From NCBI RefSeq assembly GCF_009812035.1, contig NZ_VZIZ01000008.1, positions 1 to 49,878 of the forward strand: a DNA stretch of 49,878 nt, written 5' to 3'. Numbering within the stretch: the stretch's first letter is position 1; each line of letters begins with the position of its first letter. Shown piece after piece: positions 44,690 to 49,878 of the stretch. The position numbers were made by a program, and so were the translations under genes. The notes under the pieces were generated by a model that saw nothing but the letters and a program-made list of their open reading frames with translations, was not told the DNA's origin and ran no database searches. The DNA comes from Psychrobacter nivimaris (GTDB lineage Bacteria; Pseudomonadota; Gammaproteobacteria; Pseudomonadales; Moraxellaceae).

Positions 44690-45338
44690 GGTACTCTTGG
44701 TGCAAGGGTTCTAGTTGTAGATATAGAGAGGCAAGGTCGCTCTCATTGAGTATGACATTGTCTGCATGACGATTACGCTCTTCACGACTCAGCTGATTGG
44801 TCATAATGGCCTTAATTTTTTGTATGCTTTGATCATCACGCTGACTGGCACGCGCAAGCTGCGTGTCTTCGGTGGCATCCATGACTAAAATACGTTGACA
44901 TAAATTAGCCAGTCCTGCTTCTGCCGCCTCTATAAGTAGGGGCGCAGACAAGACTATATACGGTGAAGTACTAGCATCTAGCTGTGCCTTTGCTGTCTCA
45001 CGTATCGCTGGGTGAGTGATAGCCTCAAGCTCAATCAGCGCTTCAGGATTTGCAAATACGTGTGTACGTACAGCAGCCCTATCCATGACACCCTCATCCG
45101 TCAGTATCCAATCACCAAACTTTTTCTGGATTTTCTGCAGAGTGGTGCTACCTTTAGCGACAGTCTCATGGGCGATCACGTCTGCATCAATAATATCGAT
45201 GCCTTGCTCAGCAAACCAAGCACTAGCGGCAGATTTGCCACTACCGATACCACCCGTCAAACCAACCACGAGCTTCTTATTTTTTGGTTGCGTGGTTTGT
45301 GGTTGGTGTGAATAAGAGTGCGATATATTTTTTGACAT
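44652..45338 (-). CDS. coaE: Dephospho-CoA kinase
   Basis: CoaE phosphorylates dephospho-CoA, the last step of CoA synthesis. The 228-residue product (E. coli 206) has a polar N-terminal extension of about 20 residues, the P-loop LTGGIGSGKSAASAWF, then DIIDADVIAHE and PYIVLSAPLLIEAA, and a lid with RASQRD and the NQLSREER motif. It is the last gene of the pilB-pilC-pilD-coaE row, the usual order in gammaproteobacteria. Its 3' end overlaps that of rlmB by 38 bases. Confidence 0.95.
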   Translation of the reverse strand: MSKNISHSYSHQPQTTQPKNKKLVVGLTGGIGSGKSAASAWFAEQGIDIIDADVIAHETVAKGSTTLQKIQKKFGDWILTDEGVMDRAAVRTHVFANPEALIELEAITHPAIRETAKAQLDASTSPYIVLSAPLLIEAAEAGLANLCQRILVMDATEDTQLARASQRDDQSIQKIKAIMTNQLSREERNRHADNVILNESDLASLYLQLEPLHQEYLTLAQQLKFAGD

Positions 45339-45479
45339 AATAGTGGCTTATCTGATAGATAGAACAATGAATGCAGCTTTGAACTCACAATCGGCCTTGT
45401 AAAGCTTTACTTATGAGTCGCTGCCGAAAATTTCCTACAATGATATTTACTACAATAATCTAATGTGCGCTGTCAGTTA

Positions 45480-46379
45480 TTAGACATACATACCGAGATA
45501 CCAGCTGACGATATCTGAGCCGTATAATAAGGCAGCAATACCTGCAATAGCGATATAAGGCCCAAAAGCAAAAGGTCGGCTTTCACCCTGTTTTTTCATC
45601 AAGATCAGCCCAACGATAGAGCCGAGTAAAGATGATAGTAGAATAATCAAAGGTAACATCATAGGTCCCAGCCAAGCACCTAATACTGCTAGTAATTTAA
45701 AATCCCCTTGACCCATTCCATGTTTTTTAGTTATTAAGTAAAACACCTTGACTACTATCCATAGCGATAAAAACCCAAGTAGTAATCCCCATATCGACTG
45801 TGTTGGTGTGACAAACCAACTTTGTGAATTCACCGCTAATCCTAAGCCTGCCAAAGGAAAGGTAAGGCGATCGGGTAGTAACTGTGTGTCAAAGTCGATA
45901 CCTGTTAGAGCTACCAGTGTCCATACTAAAACCAATGCGGACAAGCCTGTAGTATTTACCCCAAACTTATATATTACTAATACAGATAAGAGGGCAGTTA
46001 CTAGCTCAACGAGAGGATAACGCAGACCAATAGATGCTTTGCAACTTGAACAGCGTCCGCGTAGTAACAGCCAACTTATTAAAGGGATGTTTTCATACCA
46101 CTTAATTTTATGTGCGCAATGAGGGCAGCGAGAGGCAGGTCGACTTAAAGTAATCGGTTGGTCAGTAGCGACAATATCTGCTATGGGCAGCGTATGCTCG
46201 CGTGGCATATCTGCCTGTTCAGACATAAACTGGCTACACTCTTGTCTCCAACCATGCAACATCATCAGCGGTATGCGATGAATCACAACATTTAAAAAAC
46301 TGCCAACACAAAGACCTAATAGGCCAAATAAGAATAAAGCTAGGGTACTGTTCTCTTGTAGTAACTGTATAAATTGCAT
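45480..46379 (-). CDS. pilD: Type IV prepilin leader peptidase/N-methylase PilD
   Basis: PilD cleaves prepilins and N-methylates the new first residue. The 299-residue membrane protein shows GSFLNVVIHRIP at the N-terminus, the cytosolic tetracysteine domain CPHCAHKIKWYENIPLISWLLLRGRCSSC, GIDFDTQLLPD (catalytic aspartates of the A24 family) and GMGQGDFKLLAVLGAWLG (second catalytic Asp). The frame reaches a TTG at 46382; ATG 46379 is preferred. It lies 7 bases after pilC, so translation is probably coupled. Confidence 0.96.
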   Translation of the reverse strand: MQFIQLLQENSTLALFLFGLLGLCVGSFLNVVIHRIPLMMLHGWRQECSQFMSEQADMPREHTLPIADIVATDQPITLSRPASRCPHCAHKIKWYENIPLISWLLLRGRCSSCKASIGLRYPLVELVTALLSVLVIYKFGVNTTGLSALVLVWTLVALTGIDFDTQLLPDRLTFPLAGLGLAVNSQSWFVTPTQSIWGLLLGFLSLWIVVKVFYLITKKHGMGQGDFKLLAVLGAWLGPMMLPLIILLSSLLGSIVGLILMKKQGESRPFAFGPYIAIAGIAALLYGSDIVSWYLGMYV

Positions 46380-46386
46380 CAAATCA

Positions 46387-47610
46387 TTATCCTACTACTG
46401 CGCCCATCTGGAAGATTGGCAAGTACATTGCGATGACTAGACCACCAACTAATACACCTAATACTGCCATAATTAACGGTTCCATTAAGCTCGTCAAACC
46501 ATCAACCGCATTATCAACTTCGTTTTCGTAGTAGACAGCAACTTTATCTAGCATTTCTTCTAAACTACCAGACTCTTCACCAATGCCAACCATCTGAATA
46601 ACTAAGCTTGGGAACAAGTTGGTCGAGCGTATGGAGAACTGTAATTGCTGACCAGTGGATACATCATTCTTGATTTGTTGAGTGGCATTATAAAATACAA
46701 CATTATTAGTCGCACCGGCAGTGGAGTCTAGGGCATCGATAAGCGGCACACCAGCAGCAAAAGTTGTAGATAGTGTACGAGAAAAACGTGCAATAATCGC
46801 TTGATAAGCAATGTTGCCAAATATCGGAGCTTTTAGCGTAGCCCGATCTAAAAAGTCACGGAATTTTTTAGATCTTTTTTTAGCTTCTGAAAAGCCGATG
46901 ATTGTACCGCCGATAGCAATGATAAGGATAAACCACCATGCCTGCATCCATTCGGACATGCCAACAACCATTTGCGTAAACGCTGGTAGCTCTGCGCCAA
47001 ATGATTCAAATAGATCAGAGAATACTGGTACTACTTTTATCAATAGAATCATAGTAACAATGATAGCAACCACGATAACGGCAATAGGGTACTTCATTGC
47101 TTTTTTAATTTTTGCTTTTAGTAGCTCACTTTTTTCTTTATAAGTAGCGACTCGTTCAAGCATCGTCTCAAGTGCACCTGATTGTTCGCCTGATTCAACA
47201 AGTGAACAAAATAAATCATCAAAATAACGAGGATGTTTGCGCAAAGAAGAGGCAAAGGTGCCACCTGCTTCAATATCTGCTTTTATTTTCAATACTAAGT
47301 CTTTCATACTTGGATTATCGAGCGAGTCGGCGACAATCTCAAAGGACTGGGTCAACGGTACACCTGCTTTCATCATTGTTGCCAACTGCCGAGCAAAAAT
47401 AGCAATATCAATGGCTTTAATAGCTTTTTTGAAGGTATAAAGAGGTTTTGGTTTTTTCTTAATCCCTTTAACCGTGATGCCTTGTTTACGTAGGGTCGCT
47501 TTCGCTAGCTCTAAGTTGCGACTAGTAGTTTCGCCCTTAACTTTCTGTCCACGTCGGTTCACACCGTCGTAAACAAAATCTAACAACATATCGGTCTTAG
47601 CTTTTGCCAT
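46387..47610 (-). CDS. pilC: Type IV pilus inner-membrane platform protein PilC
   Basis: PilC is the platform on which PilB and PilT turn. The 407-residue product has two T2SSF domains (about 75-200 and 280-400), each with a conserved SxxxxF-type pattern (IFARQLATMMKAGVPLTQSFEIV; FSRTLSTTFAAGVPLIDALDS), and three membrane helices. The frame is open to a start at 47634 (MDNFEGSN), but ATG 47610 has GAGGGTAG in front and gives the common MAKAKTDMLLDFVYDGVNRRGQKVKGE opening. pilD follows after 7 bases. Confidence 0.96.
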   Translation of the reverse strand: MAKAKTDMLLDFVYDGVNRRGQKVKGETTSRNLELAKATLRKQGITVKGIKKKPKPLYTFKKAIKAIDIAIFARQLATMMKAGVPLTQSFEIVADSLDNPSMKDLVLKIKADIEAGGTFASSLRKHPRYFDDLFCSLVESGEQSGALETMLERVATYKEKSELLKAKIKKAMKYPIAVIVVAIIVTMILLIKVVPVFSDLFESFGAELPAFTQMVVGMSEWMQAWWFILIIAIGGTIIGFSEAKKRSKKFRDFLDRATLKAPIFGNIAYQAIIARFSRTLSTTFAAGVPLIDALDSTAGATNNVVFYNATQQIKNDVSTGQQLQFSIRSTNLFPSLVIQMVGIGEESGSLEEMLDKVAVYYENEVDNAVDGLTSLMEPLIMAVLGVLVGGLVIAMYLPIFQMGAVVG

Positions 47611-47824
47611 ATTACTACCCTCAAAATTGTCCAATATATATATTGTAAATTTACAATAGAATACCAGACTTAAGATACTAGTCAGGCATACTTTATTTTA
47701 GCGTAAAAAACCAGTGTCTATCTGTTTTATTTTTAAAAGTATCTGATAAAGAACATTGCTGGCTTATGAATCAGTTATCAATTAATAGGTGGGATACTAA
47801 GATTTATAATATGAATTTTATTTA

Positions 47825-49540
47825 TTATTCAGAAGTCACTCGCATCATTTCCTGAATACTTGTGACTCCTTGCAACACTTTTAAAATCCCAGAACGACGC
47901 AAATCGCGGAAACCATTTTTAATAGCAGCGTCTTTGATATCTATTGCGTTACCATCTTCCATAATAATGCGTGAAATATCAGGGCTGACTTTCATCACTT
48001 CATAGATGCCCACACGACCTTTATAACCTTCACGGCATTCATTACAGCCGACTGGTTCATAAATAACATTATCAGTGTTATCCAGATCAGTATCAGTAAA
48101 ACCAATTTCTAATAAGCTCTGACGCGGAATGCTAATAGGTTTTTTGCAGTTCTTGCATAGTCGTCTTGCCAAACGTTGAGCAATGACTAAATTAACTGAT
48201 GTGGCAATATTGAAAGAGGCCACACCCATGTTACGTAGACGCGTTAATGTTTCAGGTGCTGAGTTGGTATGCAAGGTAGAAAGAACCATGTGACCTGTTT
48301 GCGCCGCTTTAATAGCAATTTCAGCAGTCTCAAGGTCACGAATCTCACCGACCATAACAATATCAGGATCTTGACGTAAAAAAGACTTGAGCGCATTGGC
48401 AAACGTTAGACCAACTTTGGCATTAACGTTGACCTGGTTAATTCCTTCAAGGTTAATTTCAACTGGATCTTCAGCCGTTGAAATATTGGTTGCGCCAGTA
48501 TTCAAGATGTTGATACCAGTGTAAAGGGAGACCGTCTTACCAGAACCAGTAGGACCAGTGATAAGCAACATGCCTTGTGGTTTGTGTAATGCCTCTAAAA
48601 ACATTTCCTGCTGATCTGGTTCATACCCCAATGCATCAATACCTAACATGGCTGAGGATGGGTCAAGGATACGCAAGACAAGTTTTTCACCGAATAACGT
48701 CGGTAATGAGTTTACTCGGAAATCAATGGCTTTATTTTTAGAAATTTTTAGTTTAATACGCCCATCTTGCGGTACCCGGCGTTCTGAGATGTCCATTTGC
48801 GACATGACTTTTAAACGTGCTGCAATTTTATTCGCAAGTTGAACCGGTGGATTGGCCATTTTTTGCATGACGCCATCGACACGAAATCGTACTCTAAAAG
48901 ATTTTTCGTATGGCTCGAAATGTAAATCAGAAGCACCCATACGGATAGCATCTACCAACATTTTATTGACGAACTTTACAACAGGTGCTTCATCGACGCC
49001 GTCATTCAGCTGAGTCTCACCATCCTCTTTATCTTCATTACCATCTTCAAAGTCGACATTTAGGTCGCTATTAGAAAAGCTATCAAAACTTTGCATTGTA
49101 TCTGCGTATGCACTTTCAATACGCTTTTTGAGCTTATTTTCTTCGACAACAATGGTTTCTATCGACAGTCGAGAATTAAAGGCAATCGCATCAATGGCAT
49201 CAACGCGAGTGGGATCACTTAGTGCGACAAATAGACGTTGTCCTCGTTTAAAGAGTGGTAAAGCATTAAACTTGCGAACGATTTTTTCATCCACCAAGTC
49301 TTTTGGAATAACATCAATGTTTAATGCATCAAGATCAAATAGAGGGTCACCGAAAGCTTGGGATAGCATTTGGGCAAGTAAATAAGCATCGGCCAGTTTA
49401 TTGTCTACCAGATAAGGTACCAGTCCTATTTGCTGCTGCTGCGACTCAATTTGTGCCGTCTTCATATTCGCTTCGCTAACGACACCGTCGCTAATCAGTT
49501 GCTGCGCTAGACCGCCGTACTTACTGGTTGCGATAGACAT
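47825..49540 (-). CDS. pilB: Type IV pilus extension ATPase PilB
   Basis: PilB powers pilus extension. The 571-residue hexameric ATPase has a T2SSE N-terminal domain (about 1-150), an acidic linker (about 160-182) and the ATPase core: Walker A GPTGSGKT at 329-336, the Asp box GEIRDLETAEIAI (Walker B region), the His box TLHTNSAPETLTRL, and a zinc site formed by CKNC and CNEC near the C-terminus. A strong ribosome-binding site (AGGAGAGGTTAGA) fixes ATG 49540. A 214-base gap separates it from pilC, with an AT-rich palindrome CAATATATATATTG near 47632. Confidence 0.97.
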   Translation of the reverse strand: MSIATSKYGGLAQQLISDGVVSEANMKTAQIESQQQQIGLVPYLVDNKLADAYLLAQMLSQAFGDPLFDLDALNIDVIPKDLVDEKIVRKFNALPLFKRGQRLFVALSDPTRVDAIDAIAFNSRLSIETIVVEENKLKKRIESAYADTMQSFDSFSNSDLNVDFEDGNEDKEDGETQLNDGVDEAPVVKFVNKMLVDAIRMGASDLHFEPYEKSFRVRFRVDGVMQKMANPPVQLANKIAARLKVMSQMDISERRVPQDGRIKLKISKNKAIDFRVNSLPTLFGEKLVLRILDPSSAMLGIDALGYEPDQQEMFLEALHKPQGMLLITGPTGSGKTVSLYTGINILNTGATNISTAEDPVEINLEGINQVNVNAKVGLTFANALKSFLRQDPDIVMVGEIRDLETAEIAIKAAQTGHMVLSTLHTNSAPETLTRLRNMGVASFNIATSVNLVIAQRLARRLCKNCKKPISIPRQSLLEIGFTDTDLDNTDNVIYEPVGCNECREGYKGRVGIYEVMKVSPDISRIIMEDGNAIDIKDAAIKNGFRDLRRSGILKVLQGVTSIQEMMRVTSE

Positions 49541-49837
49541 TCTAACCTCTCCTTTGATACAAAATATTCTGTAGACTTGCTTGGTATTGCACGCTACATA
49601 CTTGTTGTTTCTAGTTGATAACTCGCTCGAACTATCTTGCTTTGTTTATCTTATCTACCTGTATATCTATATATAGAACCAGCAACAATATTTGATTTTA
49701 TAAACTCTATATTTCATCAACTCTGTAGTATAGAACTTTACTTTAGTTTGAAAAAATTATATAGACCATTAGACGACTATAGTCACCTGACCACAAAAAT
49801 GTTATAAAATAAATCAATTAAACGATTACCAGTATAA
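49541..49837. other. Gap between pilB and a transposase-like start
   Basis: AT-rich, no gene seen. It holds the pilB promoter (not identified by eye) and probably the left end of an insertion sequence; GACTATAGTC at about 49775-49784 is a short palindrome with the TA dinucleotide targeted by IS630-type elements. Confidence 0.35.
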
Positions 49838-49878
49838 ATGACCATGACTTACTCCCTAGATTATCGCAAACAAGTTTT
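49838..49878 (+). mobile_element. Start of an IS630-type transposase gene, cut by the window edge
   Basis: ATG ACC ATG ACT starts a frame reading MTMTYSLDYRKQV before the window ends. The MxYSxDxRKxV pattern is the usual N-terminus of IS630-family transposases (helix-turn-helix subunit). Only 13 codons are visible, so this is tentative. It would stand divergent from pilB, with the IS end within the preceding 100 bases. Confidence 0.5.

Overview
The window looks like chromosomal DNA of a gammaproteobacterium of the Moraxellaceae, most probably Psychrobacter. This rests on moderate GC, on protein sequences of Psychrobacter/Moraxella type, on gene pairs such as dnaJ-dapB, lptF-lptG, pepA-holC, cbpA-cbpM and pilB-pilC-pilD-coaE, and on acidic, low-complexity insertions in otherwise conserved housekeeping proteins. 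The genus is inferred from sequence alone. No rRNA, tRNA, CRISPR array or prophage was seen.

Layout. 1-1.9 kb: an AT-rich, probably acquired gene fusing a DUF262 (GmrSD N-terminal type) domain to an AlbA/Schlafen-type domain; its first codons appear displaced by a frameshift. 1.9-5 kb (minus): DsrE-like protein, THEM6-like thioesterase, YheT hydrolase, YigZ. 5-11.7 kb (mostly plus): rsuA, a DsbC-like isomerase, a DUF2939-like protein (minus), dnaJ, dapB and a secretin-like exported protein. 11.7-20.2 kb (minus): ornithine/lysine decarboxylase, def, a GlsB/YeaQ-like membrane protein, mpl, an NlpE-like lipoprotein, dsbB, gshA, erpA. 20.8-28 kb: the ABC-F ATPase yheS, an RlpA-like protein, a DUF3015 protein, a frameshifted DUF4105 protein, cbpA and cbpM. 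28-36 kb: sstT, holC and pepA (minus), an isochorismatase-family hydrolase, then lptF-lptG (plus). 36-42.6 kb: a methyltransferase, a PH-domain protein, a DUF3817 protein, xerD, tusA, a membrane protein, ruvX, yqgE, recN. 42.6-49.9 kb: a 760-base gene-free gap, ppnP, rlmB, coaE, the type IV pilus genes pilD, pilC and pilB, and at the right edge what looks like the start of an IS630-type transposase.

The most interesting signals are: (1) a cluster of ParB-type parS sites (4848, 22480, and near-consensus copies at 8418 and 9718), which suggests an origin-proximal region; two lie inside coding sequences and one forms the loop end of the dnaJ terminator. (2) A DUF4105 gene separated from its signal peptide by an A8 tract, a candidate phase-variable or slippage-corrected locus. 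(3) The DUF262-AlbA fusion gene with a disrupted start, a candidate single-gene defence factor. (4) A perfect 19-bp-arm inverted repeat at 2327-2370. (5) Lineage-type low-complexity insertions in LptF, PepA and HolC.

Functionally the window is mainly housekeeping: envelope construction and recycling (Mpl, LptFG, RlpA), disulfide and thiol chemistry (DsbB, DsbC-like, GshA, TusA, ErpA), chaperones (DnaJ, CbpA/CbpM), DNA maintenance (RecN, RuvX, XerD, HolC) and type IV pilus assembly.
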